Source: an uncultured Prevotella sp. (GTDB taxonomy: Bacteria > Bacteroidota > Bacteroidia > Bacteroidales > Bacteroidaceae). From it: a stretch of DNA of 64,000 nt. This document shows positions 53,532 to 62,419 of this stretch, one piece after another. Location: the NCBI GenBank assembly GCA_900770395.1, contig CAAGKM010000030.1, positions 496,001 to 560,000 of the forward strand, in the 5' to 3' direction. The stretch's first letter is position 1; every line of letters begins with the position of its first letter. The notes below the pieces were generated by a model. That model made no database searches and was not told where the DNA came from. It was given only the letters and a program-made list of their open reading frames with translations. The translations under genes and the position numbers were made by a program.

Positions 53532-54902
53532 ATGAACACTAAGAAATATATATGGGCATTGTGTGTGGCACTGATGACAATGTGCCTCACTGCCTGCAGC
53601 GATGATGACGACTCGCAGACAACACCGATGACCATCTCGAAGATTTATCTTCAGAATGTAGATGATGAGGAGCAGCAAATCCGCGAGGTTGACTTCGCAC
53701 GCCTCGGTCAGCTCATCCGCATCGAGGGTACAGGCTTCAATGGCTTGAAGAAGATTTATGTGAATGGTTACGACACATATTTCAACAATGCCATGATGAC
53801 CGATAAGAACGTGTGGGTGACCCTCAACAGCAAGACTCCTATTGACAAGGCTGACCCAGAGGTGCGCAACACCATAGTGCTGGTTAAGGACGGCACAAAG
53901 CTCAGCTACGAGTTTACCATCCGCTCGGCGTCTCCAAGCGTCACAAGTATTGACAACTCTCTGCCGCAGCCTGGCGAGACAGTGCGCGTGTACGGTGCCA
54001 ACCTGCAGGAGACAACCAGGGTTGTCCTGCCGGGCGACATTGAGATTACAAGTGGTATCATAAGCGATCCTGACGGTGAGTTCTATGCATTCGTAATGCC
54101 TGAGGGTGTTACCGAGTGTGGCTCAATCACAAGTGAGGGCGCCAACGGTACTGCTGTTTCTCCAACTTATTTCAACGACTTCCGCACATTCATCACCAAC
54201 TTTGACGGCACTGGTGAGCTTGGCTCATGGAGCGCCACTTACTCCAGCGATGACCTTGTTGATGACCCGCTCAACACAGGGCGCGGCAAGGTGGCACTGC
54301 TCGTGCCGCAGTCGAAGCTCGACGATGGTGGTCTTGATGCAGGCTCTAACGCGCTGCTCTGGGCAACAGCGGGCAATGGCAATGCCAACGACGACTGGAG
54401 CCGCATGTACAGCATTATACCTGCTGAGACTCCTGCGTCGGAGGTGGCACTGCAGTTCGACATCTATGTGCCCGAGGAATGGGATGAGAGCGGGCAGCTT
54501 GAATTCTCGCTCCAGAATAACCTCTCTAACTACGGTTACGGCTCAGCTGGAACAAAGTTCAGCAAAGATTACGTCTGCACCGCCACCGTCTGGGTGCCTT
54601 GGCTCAACGAGGACGGAAGCCACACGCCATATACCACCGGCGACTGCTGGAAGACTATCACCATCCCGATGACAGCTTTTGGAGACTACGATCCGGCTAA
54701 GGCTCCCGACGTGACATTCCAGAATATTGTTGAGGGTCGCAACGCAGGAAGCTACCGCAATTTCGTGTTCCTCTTTGTAAACAGCGATCTGGTATTCACC
54801 GAGGATGAGCTGGTATACAAGGCAAAGAAATTCGACCAGAAGATTTATATCGACAACCTGCGCGTGGTGAACACAAAGCAGTATATTGTGAGCGATTTCT
54901 AA
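53532..54902 (+). CDS. Surface glycan-binding lipoprotein (xylan SGBP-B type)
   Basis: 456 residues. Lipobox LTAC in ALMTMCLTACSDDDD, followed by acidic residues that favour surface export. IPT/TIG-like modules (FARLGQLIRIEGTGFNGLKKIYVNG, then SLPQPGETVRVYGANLQETTRVVLPG) precede a C-terminal beta-sandwich of the xylan-binding SGBP type (EVALQFDIYVPEEWDESGQLEFSLQNN, VWVPWLNEDGSHTPYTTGDCWKTITIPM). Related proteins in Bacteroides and Prevotella xylan loci bind xylan at the surface. The fixed order susC-susD-sgbp-GH10 supports this. Confidence 0.88.
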   Translation: MNTKKYIWALCVALMTMCLTACSDDDDSQTTPMTISKIYLQNVDDEEQQIREVDFARLGQLIRIEGTGFNGLKKIYVNGYDTYFNNAMMTDKNVWVTLNSKTPIDKADPEVRNTIVLVKDGTKLSYEFTIRSASPSVTSIDNSLPQPGETVRVYGANLQETTRVVLPGDIEITSGIISDPDGEFYAFVMPEGVTECGSITSEGANGTAVSPTYFNDFRTFITNFDGTGELGSWSATYSSDDLVDDPLNTGRGKVALLVPQSKLDDGGLDAGSNALLWATAGNGNANDDWSRMYSIIPAETPASEVALQFDIYVPEEWDESGQLEFSLQNNLSNYGYGSAGTKFSKDYVCTATVWVPWLNEDGSHTPYTTGDCWKTITIPMTAFGDYDPAKAPDVTFQNIVEGRNAGSYRNFVFLFVNSDLVFTEDELVYKAKKFDQKIYIDNLRVVNTKQYIVSDF

Positions 54903-54934
54903 AAAAAGAAGTAACAATAAAAAGACTAAAGATT

Positions 54935-57310
54935 ATGAAACATAATATAAGTAAAGTATTCCTGTTCTCTTGTCTGGCAATGGCGCTCGCAAGCTGTGAC
55001 GACCAGCTGATGGAGTGGGGCACTCCCGACGGACACGGACAGGTGACAACCGCAGAGATTCCGCTGGCTGTAAAGGAGGTGATTGCCAACTACGACAACA
55101 TCAAGGCGTATGCTCCTGCTGGCAATCTCATTGGTATCGGCATGGGTGCCGACATGTATGTGGCAAACGCAAAGGGCGAGGGCACTCTTGCCAATGCCAA
55201 CTACCAGCTGTTCACGCCGGGCAACGCCATGAAAATGGGTGTGGTGGCGCAGGCTAATGGCTCATTGAAGTTCGAGACCATCGACAAGCTCATCGACGCA
55301 CTCAAGGAAAACAACATGCCGCTCTATGGTCACAACTTTATATGGCACACTCAGCAGCCGCAGACCTATCTTCGCGCATTAATAGCGCCAACACTTGTTG
55401 TTGAGTCATCAAGTGATATTCAAACAATAATCCCAAACGGAGATTTTGAGACAGGTGACAAAACAGGCTGGAATTCTTGGGGTAATGGCAGCACGACTAC
55501 TGTCACAGAAGAAGCTGCCCGCAATGGAAAATATGGTCTAAAGATGGAAAATCCCTCTGAGGGAACGGACTATTACGTAGCTCAGTTGAAATTAGGGACA
55601 GATGACCCCTTGGAAGTTGGGAAAACATACGTAATACGTTTTAATGCCAAGGCCTCAACACCTGCGTCTGTGCAATTCTGTGTTCAAGACGAAGAGAATA
55701 ATGGAGACTGCTACCGGAAAATGGATATTTCCACAGCATGGAATACGATTGAATATGAGTACACTTGCACGAAGCCCAATATGATTAAAGTGTACATCAA
55801 CTTCGGTAAGGTGCCTGCAACATATTATATTGATGATGTAGAGTTTGGACCGAAAAAGGAGAGTCCTGATGCTGGCAGAAAGAATCTCATAAAGAATTTT
55901 GATTTTGCAGAGGATATAGTTGGTTGGAGCAAGTATAACGGAGCTGACGGCTGCAACACTTGGAATGCTGATGAGGGTAATTCCGGTGCGGGATGTCTGC
56001 AAGTGGTGAATGCCCTTACCGACCCTGGCAATCAATGGAAAACCCAGATACATGTTGGACTTATTGAGCCGATTGCCGAAGGCAGTGACGTTTATATCTC
56101 ATACTATATCAAGACCGCAGGTGGTAACGGCTCAGTACGCTGCTCAACCACAGGAAAAGCTCACTATCAAGGTGACCAGACGGTTGGCTCTGATTGGATG
56201 AGAGTTGAGTGGACATTCAAGGCTGGTGGTGAAATTGATGGTCTTAACTTTGATTTGGCAGCCGTACCAAACACATATTACATTGACGATGTGGTTGTGT
56301 CAACAGATCCGTTCAATGCATCCGCTAAAGCTAAAACCCGCGCTTCCAAAATGTACTATGTGCTCAAGACCCCGGAGGAGAAGCGCGAGGCTCTGCTCGG
56401 TGCTATGGACTCTTGGATTAAGGGCATGGCAGACCACTTGAAGGAGACGGGAGTACAGCTTTACGGCTACGACGTAATCAACGAGCCTATCAACGACGGC
56501 GACTGCAAGGTGCGCGGTGTTGACAATGTGTTTGGCGGCTCATGGACTGAGGATAATGGTAAGGTGACAAAATACGATGCTGAGCCGGTGGAGAGTGAGG
56601 AAGAGGGCTTGAACCTCAACTGGAGCACACAGGTTGGCAACAGTCACTTCTACTGGGGATACTATGTGAAGGATTATGCCGTGCAGGCATTCCAGATGGC
56701 ACGCAAGTATCTGCCCGCAGAGACAAAGCTGTTCGTGAACGACTACAATCTGGAGAGCACCCCGAAGAAGCTTGAGGCTCTCATCAAGTTTGCGCAGGAC
56801 ATCGACGCTGCCAACGGCTCGCCTATAGTCGACGGTATCGGCACGCAGATGCACGTGAGCATCAGTCCTACCGACGACACCGAAAAGAACGCCAAAATCA
56901 TAGCAGAGCTCAAGGCAAAGGTGGACGCTCAGTTCCAGACCATGGCGGCAACGGGCAAGCTCGTGCGAGTGACCGAGCTTGACATCACCCTCGGCACCGG
57001 TTCTCCCTCGTCGGCGCAGTATCAGGCGCAGGCGGATGCTTATCGTGTGATTGCGGAGTCATATCTTGAGAACGTTCCTGCGGCGCAGCAGAGTGGTATC
57101 ACCATCTGGAGTCTCTCAGACAACGAGGATGAGCATGGAAGCTGGCTGAAGGGTCAGGTGCCAAACCTGTTTGATAAGGATTATAAGCGCAAGTGGGCGT
57201 ATAAGGGCTTCTGCGACGGATTGGTTGGCGAGGACCTCGGACTGAAGTATGGCGGCGAGGACTACAAGGCATTCTACGAGAGGAACAATGTCTCGTCAAC
57301 TGTGAAGTAA
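54935..57310 (+). CDS. GH10 endo-beta-1,4-xylanase with CBM insert
   Basis: 791 residues. Lipobox ALASC, so probably a surface lipoprotein. The GH10 barrel begins near residue 40 and reaches YGHNFIWHTQQPQTYLRAL (about 130-150). It is then split by an insert of about 315 residues with two CBM4/9-type beta-sandwiches (IIPNGDFETGDKTGWNSWGNG and LIKNFDFAEDIVGWSKYNG). The barrel resumes with GMADHLKETGVQLYGYDVINEPIND (acid/base Glu near 515) and VRVTELDITLG (nucleophile Glu near 680). This split layout is known for Xyn10 enzymes of gut Bacteroidetes xylan loci. It cuts xylan outside the cell to sizes SusC/D can import. The insert is AT-rich compared with both halves. Confidence 0.95.
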   Translation: MKHNISKVFLFSCLAMALASCDDQLMEWGTPDGHGQVTTAEIPLAVKEVIANYDNIKAYAPAGNLIGIGMGADMYVANAKGEGTLANANYQLFTPGNAMKMGVVAQANGSLKFETIDKLIDALKENNMPLYGHNFIWHTQQPQTYLRALIAPTLVVESSSDIQTIIPNGDFETGDKTGWNSWGNGSTTTVTEEAARNGKYGLKMENPSEGTDYYVAQLKLGTDDPLEVGKTYVIRFNAKASTPASVQFCVQDEENNGDCYRKMDISTAWNTIEYEYTCTKPNMIKVYINFGKVPATYYIDDVEFGPKKESPDAGRKNLIKNFDFAEDIVGWSKYNGADGCNTWNADEGNSGAGCLQVVNALTDPGNQWKTQIHVGLIEPIAEGSDVYISYYIKTAGGNGSVRCSTTGKAHYQGDQTVGSDWMRVEWTFKAGGEIDGLNFDLAAVPNTYYIDDVVVSTDPFNASAKAKTRASKMYYVLKTPEEKREALLGAMDSWIKGMADHLKETGVQLYGYDVINEPINDGDCKVRGVDNVFGGSWTEDNGKVTKYDAEPVESEEEGLNLNWSTQVGNSHFYWGYYVKDYAVQAFQMARKYLPAETKLFVNDYNLESTPKKLEALIKFAQDIDAANGSPIVDGIGTQMHVSISPTDDTEKNAKIIAELKAKVDAQFQTMAATGKLVRVTELDITLGTGSPSSAQYQAQADAYRVIAESYLENVPAAQQSGITIWSLSDNEDEHGSWLKGQVPNLFDKDYKRKWAYKGFCDGLVGEDLGLKYGGEDYKAFYERNNVSSTVK
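55381..56330 (+). other. AT-rich CBM-coding insert within the GH10 gene
   Basis: By hand count, line 55381-55440 has 23 G/C of 60 and 55741-55800 has 21 of 60, while 55201-55260 has 36 and 56941-57000 has 40. The composition step coincides with the protein boundary between the GH10 barrel and the CBM insert. Boundaries are approximate. This suggests the CBM pair was acquired or is exchanged separately from the catalytic domain. Confidence 0.65.
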
Positions 57311-57378
57311 CTGACTTTCTACTGTGATGTATAACTGCTTGCATAATGCCGCATGAGACGGCAGGCAAGCAACTCTTG

Positions 57379-57413
57379 GCAAGCCCCTGAACCTACTCGG
57401 TTTGGGGGCTTGC
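57379..57413 (+). terminator. Terminator of the xylan locus
   Basis: GCAAGCCCC (57379-57387) pairs with GGGGCTTGC (57405-57413), with a further AACC/GGTT inner stem. T-rich sequence after it is short. It lies in the 301-base gap between the xylanase gene and argS, which otherwise holds only the argS promoter box. Confidence 0.75.
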
Positions 57414-57551
57414 AAGTTTGCAACGGCATGTTTTGCATAAAAAAGTAACAAGAAACGCACAGCGCTGCAACGGTTTGTTTTGACAAGATGCCAGAATCTA
57501 AATCTTTATTAATAAATAAGGTGCAATTGCAGGAATGTCATAAAAATATAT

Positions 57552-57559
57552 TAACTTTG
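57552..57559 (+). promoter_or_regulatory. -7 box of argS
   Basis: TAACTTTG, 53 bases before the argS ATG. The argS gene therefore has its own promoter, which argues that it is a working gene in spite of the internal stop. Confidence 0.55.
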
Positions 57560-57611
57560 CACCCCAATATAAGGGTATTAAGGTGTAAAATAAATATAAA
57601 AAGTAACAGAT

Positions 57612-59423
57612 ATGAACATTGAGACACAGATATTGGAGGCAGTGAAAGCCGCCGTGAAGGCGCTCTACGGAGTGGACGCCGCCGACGGAATGCTCCAGAT
57701 TCAGAAGACTAAGAAGGAGTTTGAGGGAAGCCTCACGCTCGTTGTGTTCCCCTTGCTTAAGATTTCAAGGAAGAAACCTGTTGACACAGCGCAGGAGATT
57801 GGCGAATGGCTCAATGCCAACTGCAGTGCCGTGGCGGGATTCAACGCCGTGGCGGGATTTCTCAACCTCGTGATTGCCCCAAGTGCATGGATTGGGTTGC
57901 TCAACAGCATCAACGCCGACGACAGCTTTGGAATGAAGAAGGCGGGTGAGGATGCTCCATTGGTGATGATTGAGTACTCATCGCCCAACACCAACAAGCC
58001 TCTTCACCTCGGTCATGTGCGCAACAACCTGCTGGGATGGTCGCTGGCAAAAATTATGGAGGCAAACGGCAACCGTGTGGTGAAGACTAACATAGTGAAC
58101 GACCGCGGAATACACATCTGAAAGTCGATGCTGGCGTGGCTTAAGTATGGCAACGGAGAGACTCCTGAGACCAGCGGAAAGAAGGGTGACCACCTGATTG
58201 GCGACTACTACGTGGCGTTCGACAAGCACTACCGCGAGGAGGTGGCTCAGCTCAAGGCTCAGTACACCGCCGAGGGCATGGACGAGGAGGCTGCTGAGAA
58301 GAAGGCAAAGGAGGATGCTCCGCTGATAAAGGAGGCTCATGACATGCTGGTGAAATGGGAGAACAACGACCCCGAGGTGCGCGCCCTGTGGGAGAAGATG
58401 AACAACTGGGTGTACGCTGGATTCGATGAGACTTACAAGGCGCTCGGCGTGGGCTTCGACAAGATATACTATGAGAGCCAGACCTATCTGAAAGGCAAGG
58501 CTAAGGTGGAGGAAGGACTCGCCAAGGGATTGTTTGAGCGCCACGACGACAACAGCGTGTGGGCTGACCTCACCAACGAGGGGCTCGACCAGAAGCTGCT
58601 GCTGCGCTCCGACGGCACATCGGTGTACATGACACAGGACATAGGCACCGCCGAGATGCGCTTCAAGGACTTCCCCATCGACAAGATGATCTACGTGGTG
58701 GGCAACGAGCAGAACTATCACTTCCAGGTGCTCTCGATACTTCTCGACCGTCTCGGCTTTGAGTGGGGCAAGGGACTCGTGCATTTCTCCTACGGAATGG
58801 TGGAGCTGCCCAACGGCAAGATGAAGAGCCGCGAGGGTACGGTGGTGGACGCCGACGACCTGATGCAGCTGATGGTGAGCGACGCACGCCGCACAAGCGA
58901 CGAGCTGGGCAAGTTTGCCGACATGACCGAGGAGGAGCGTGGCGAGATAGCACGCATCGTGGGCATGGGAGCGCTGAAGTACTTCATCCTGAAGGTTGAC
59001 GCAAGAAAGAACATGCTGTTCAACCCCGAGGAGAGCATCGACTTCAACGGAAACACCGGTCCGTTCATACAATACACCTACGCACGCATCCGCTCAATCA
59101 TGCGAAAGGCCGAGGGCATCGCCCTGCCCGACACTCTCGCCGACAACATGCCAGTGAACGAGAAGGAGAGCGACCTGATACAGAAAATCAACGCCTTTGG
59201 TGCGGCAGTGGCGCAGGCTGGCAAGGACTACTCGCCCAGCGGCATAGCCAACTACTGCTATGAGCTGACCAAGGAGTTCAACCAGTTCTATCACGACTAC
59301 TCTATCCTCAACGCTGACACTGAGGAGGAGAAAATCGTGCGCCTGACAATCGCCAAGAACGTGGCAAAGACCATAAAGAACGGTATGGCGCTGCTTGGCA
59401 TCGAGGTGCCGGAGAGAATGTAA
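57612..59423 (+). pseudogene. argS: Arginyl-tRNA synthetase with one in-frame TGA at a conserved Cys position
   Basis: Reading through the TGA at 58119-58121 gives 603 residues, full length for the family. The first part (169 codons) has the N-terminal domain and SSPNTNKPLHLGHVRNNLLGWSLAKIM with the HIGH-type motif HLGH. The second part continues in the same frame with KSMLAWLKYGNGETPE and has the catalytic core (YMTQDIGTAEMRF, GMVELPNGKMKSREGTVVDADDLM) and the C-terminal anticodon domain ending LLGIEVPERM. The family reads RGIHICKSMLAW; here Cys (TGC/TGT) is TGA. No other defect is visible, and the downstream part has no ribosome-binding site of its own. ArgS is essential, so the stop may be a sequencing or assembly error, a recent mutation with another argS elsewhere, or read through. 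Identity is certain; status is not. Confidence 0.93.
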
Positions 59424-59424
59424 A

Positions 59425-59880
59425 ATGATAAATCCCCCAGACTACAGACATGACACAGTGCTGCCCTTGCCTCCCGAGGTAAGGGCAGATGCTTGGGCTG
59501 TGGATGCTGCATGTAGCGGCAACCCCGGTCCTATGGAATACCGTGGCATCGACCTTGCCACGGGGCAGGTGGTGTTTCATTTTGGTCCGCTGCACGGCAC
59601 AAACAACATCGGTGAATTTCTTGCCATTGTGCATGCCTTAGCGCTCATGCAGCAGCACGGCATAAGGAAGGCTATCTATAGCGACAGCGTGAACGCCATG
59701 CTGTGGGTGAAAAAGCGCCAGTGCAAGACCAAGCTTGAGCGCAACGTCAAGACCGAGCCTTTGTTTCAGATTATCGCAAGGGCAGAGAACTGGCTGCGCA
59801 CCCATCAGTATGACACCCCAATCATAAAATGGGAAACGAAGGAATGGGGGGAGGTGCCTGCCGACTTCGGCAGGAAATAG
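59425..59880 (+). CDS. Ribonuclease H-like protein (type 1)
   Basis: 151 residues from the ATG at 59425, one base after the argS stop, with GGAGAG just upstream in the end of argS; an earlier in-frame ATG inside argS is less likely. RNase H fold with first Asp in WAVDAACSGNPGPMEYRG, Glu in NNIGEFLAIVHALALM, and Asp in AIYSDSVNAMLWVKK. The final acidic position is likely in PADFGRK. It removes RNA from RNA-DNA hybrids. No hybrid-binding domain. Translationally coupled to argS. Confidence 0.85.
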   Translation: MINPPDYRHDTVLPLPPEVRADAWAVDAACSGNPGPMEYRGIDLATGQVVFHFGPLHGTNNIGEFLAIVHALALMQQHGIRKAIYSDSVNAMLWVKKRQCKTKLERNVKTEPLFQIIARAENWLRTHQYDTPIIKWETKEWGEVPADFGRK

Positions 59881-59946
59881 TGTGAGAAGTGTCCGATTGC
59901 TTCGGCAGGAAATAGAAGAATCTTTGCAAACTGAAAGAAGGAAACA

Positions 59947-60822
59947 ATGCGCGAATACATTAAAATAATACGTCCACAACAGTGGATAAAGAATCTGTTT
60001 GTGTTTCTGCCAATGTTTTTCGGCGGAAGTCTCACCGATATTCATGACATAGCGAATGCCGCTTTGGCATTCCTCGCATTCTCGTTTGTGGCATCGTCGG
60101 TGTATTGCTTCAACGATATTATTGACGTGGATGCCGACCGGCGCCACGACGTGAAGCGCCACCGTCCTATTGCCAGCGGGGCAGTGGGCATCGCTCAGGC
60201 ATATCTGCTCATGGCGCTGATGTTTGTGGCAGGCATGGCTGTGCTGTGGTGCATTGACGAGGGAGAGATGCCGACCGCTGCCGTCATTTGCGGTTATTAC
60301 ATGCTGAACCTTTTGTATTGCAAGATACTCAAGCAGCACGCCATTGTCGACGTGTGCGTGATTGCCGCAGGCTTTGTGTTGCGAATTCTCGCAGGAGGAT
60401 TTGCCACGGGAGTTGTCGTCAGCCACTGGCTTATTCTCATGACCTTCCTGCTCACGCTGTTCCTCTCGTTTGCCAAGCGGCGCGACGACGTGCTGAGGAT
60501 GAACAAGACGGGCGAGGCGCCACGCAAGAACACCATACGCTACAACCTCACATTTATCAACCAGGCAATCACCATCACGGCATCGGTCACCCTTGTGTGC
60601 TACATCCTCTACACCGTGAGCCCCGAGGTGACAGCTCGCTTCAATTCACAGTATATTTATCTCACAAGCATCTTTGTGGTGCTTGGATTGTTGCGCTACA
60701 TACAGGTTGCCGTGGTGGATGAGAAAAGCGGCGACCCAACGAAAGTGGTGCTTCACGACCGTTTCACCCAGATGATAATCCTCGGCTGGGGACTGTCGTT
60801 CCTGTTCATTATCTATCTGTAG
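59947..60822 (+). CDS. UbiA-family prenyltransferase (decaprenyl-phosphate phosphoribosyltransferase-like)
   Basis: 291 residues, about eight membrane helices. REYIKIIRPQQWIKNLFVFLPMFFGG is the characteristic start of the DPPR-synthase branch. YCFNDIIDVDADRRHDVKRHRPIASG is the NDxxD motif that binds Mg-prenyl-diphosphate/phosphate; FAKRRDD is the second acidic motif. In actinobacteria this branch moves phosphoribose from PRPP to decaprenyl phosphate for arabinan synthesis. The product in Bacteroidetes is not known to me; a lipid-linked pentose for a surface glycan is plausible. Gap to RNase H is 66 bases. Confidence 0.86.
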   Translation: MREYIKIIRPQQWIKNLFVFLPMFFGGSLTDIHDIANAALAFLAFSFVASSVYCFNDIIDVDADRRHDVKRHRPIASGAVGIAQAYLLMALMFVAGMAVLWCIDEGEMPTAAVICGYYMLNLLYCKILKQHAIVDVCVIAAGFVLRILAGGFATGVVVSHWLILMTFLLTLFLSFAKRRDDVLRMNKTGEAPRKNTIRYNLTFINQAITITASVTLVCYILYTVSPEVTARFNSQYIYLTSIFVVLGLLRYIQVAVVDEKSGDPTKVVLHDRFTQMIILGWGLSFLFIIYL

Positions 60823-60831
60823 AAAACAAGC

Positions 60832-60923
60832 AGTAGTACTTATTTAGTCTTAGCAGTAGTACTTACTTTACCTTTTTAGTAGTATTTACTTTGCTCATGA
60901 AGTAGTACTTACTTTTTCTGTAT
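60832..60923. repeat. Tandem array, four 23-base units, between the UbiA-like and TolC-like genes
   Basis: AGTAGTACT (third copy AGTAGTATT) begins units at 60832, 60855, 60878 and 60901, an exact 23-base period. After the core comes TATTTA or TACTTT, and then variable bases. The cores are partly palindromic (AGTACT). The array fills the gap before the efflux promoter. Confidence 0.8.
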
Positions 60924-60987
60924 TTTCAGGTTTCGTCGAAGAAAACCGCCTGTTCGTCTATTTTTGTTTTTATATCACGCTTGAATG

Positions 60988-61019
60988 TTTGGGGCAAAAG
61001 CGGCTATTTGTTAATTTTG
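60988..61019 (+). promoter_or_regulatory. Promoter of the efflux operon
   Basis: TTTG at 60988-60991, 20 bases, then TAATTTTG at 61012-61019; 25 bases before the TolC-like start. Confidence 0.65.
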
Positions 61020-61044
61020 CACTCGAAACAAAAACAGATGAGAT

Positions 61045-62394
61045 ATGAACAGACGAACATTGACATTAATCGTTTCAGCCATGTTGGGCTTGTCGGCGAT
61101 GGCGCAGACCACCTCCGGCACATGGACATTGCAGGATTGTATCAACTATGCCCTGCAAAACAACATTCAGCTGAAGAGACAGCAGGCAGCCACGCAGTCG
61201 GCGCAGGTGAGCGTGAGTGAGGCAAAGGCAGCTTATCTGCCAAGTCTCAGCGCATCGGTGTCGCAAGGCTTGACCTACCGCCCTTATCAGGAAAGTATGG
61301 GCAATTTTGTTAACGGCGGCATCACGTCGAGCAGCGGCAACAAAACCACACAGAGCGGCAGCTACGGCATCAACGCTTCGTGGAGTGTGTGGAATGGAGG
61401 CAAGCGGTCGCTCACTCTGAAGAGTAACAAAAAGGGTGCTGAGATTGCCGAATTGCAGGAACAGACCGTGGCAAACAGCATTCAGGAGCAGATTACAGGC
61501 TACTATGTGCAGCTGCTCTATATGCAGGAGGCGGAGAGGGTGAACACTGAGCTGTACAGCCAGGACTCAATAGTGTATGAGCGTGGCAAGGAACTGTTGC
61601 GCCAAGGGCAGATATCAAAGGCGGACCTTGCGCAGCTTGAGGCTCAGGTGAGCGGAGCTAAATATGACATAGTGAATGTGCGCACGCAGATAGCCAATGC
61701 ACGAAAGGCATTGGAGCAGCTTCTTGAGCTGGAGCCGGGCACAAGCATAAGCATTGCGGCGGTGCCCGTTGCCGACCAGCAGGTGCTGGCAGCATTGCCT
61801 TCACGTGATGATGCCTATATGGCGGCACTCACCTCGCGTCCCGAGATTAGAGGCAGTGAGCTGGGCATAGAGCAGAGTGAGATTCAGACAAGTATTGCCA
61901 AGCGTGGGGCGCTGCCGTCAATAAGTCTGTCGGCAGGAGTGGGCGACTCGCACATGACCGGCGGGCAAAACGATTTCTGGAAACAGATGAAAACCAACCT
62001 GAACGTCAACGGAGGGCTGACCGTAAGTGTGCCGATATTCGACAACAGGCAGACAAAGAGTGCTGTGGAACGGGCGAAAATCAACGAGGAGACAGCACGT
62101 CTGGAGCTTGCCGACACGAAGCGACAGCTATATAACAGCGTGACGGGCTATTGGCTCGACGCCACCAACGCTCAGGAGAAATTCGTGGCAGGACAGGCAA
62201 ATGTGGGCAGCGCGCAGCAAAGCTACGACATGATGCAGGAACAATTCCGTATGGGACTGAGGAACATTCAGGAGTTGCTGAGCAGCCGAGCAAGTCTGCT
62301 GTCGGCGAGGCAGTCGCTGCTGCAGGATAAATATACTGCGGTGCTCAACAGGACTATGCTGGAATTTTATACGGGGAAGGAGATAAGGATTTAA
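61045..62394 (+). CDS. TolC-family outer-membrane efflux protein
   Basis: 449 residues. Signal peptide MNRRTLTLIVSAMLGLSAMAQ. TolC helices start with WTLQDCINYALQNNIQLKRQQAATQSAQVSVSEAKAAYLPSLSASVSQG. The second half repeats the pattern (YMAALTSRPEIRGSELGIEQSEIQTSIAKRGALPSISLSAGVG), the internal duplication typical of the family. It forms the outer-membrane tunnel of a tripartite pump with the next two genes (gap 25 bases to the adaptor). Confidence 0.94.
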   Translation: MNRRTLTLIVSAMLGLSAMAQTTSGTWTLQDCINYALQNNIQLKRQQAATQSAQVSVSEAKAAYLPSLSASVSQGLTYRPYQESMGNFVNGGITSSSGNKTTQSGSYGINASWSVWNGGKRSLTLKSNKKGAEIAELQEQTVANSIQEQITGYYVQLLYMQEAERVNTELYSQDSIVYERGKELLRQGQISKADLAQLEAQVSGAKYDIVNVRTQIANARKALEQLLELEPGTSISIAAVPVADQQVLAALPSRDDAYMAALTSRPEIRGSELGIEQSEIQTSIAKRGALPSISLSAGVGDSHMTGGQNDFWKQMKTNLNVNGGLTVSVPIFDNRQTKSAVERAKINEETARLELADTKRQLYNSVTGYWLDATNAQEKFVAGQANVGSAQQSYDMMQEQFRMGLRNIQELLSSRASLLSARQSLLQDKYTAVLNRTMLEFYTGKEIRI

Positions 62395-62419
62395 GATTTT
62401 AATAAACAAAACAACGGTT

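Noticed and set aside
58122..58142. Possible SECIS-like hairpin after the TGA in argS
   Set aside because: Only five pairs with one G-U and no bulge or loop feature typical of bacterial SECIS elements; too weak to claim selenocysteine.
57978..59072. A 364-codon minus-strand frame opposite argS
   Set aside because: Shadow of argS; noted because argS has an internal stop, but the argS side is the one with aminoacyl-tRNA synthetase motifs.
58128..59423. Independent second gene starting at the ATG after the argS stop
   Set aside because: No ribosome-binding site, and the frame continues the same protein without loss of a residue other than the stop position.
60832..60923. CRISPR array
   Set aside because: Repeat cores are only about 9-15 bases, spacing 23 bases in total, with no unique spacers of normal length and no cas genes in the window. 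The same holds for the two 21-base arrays.
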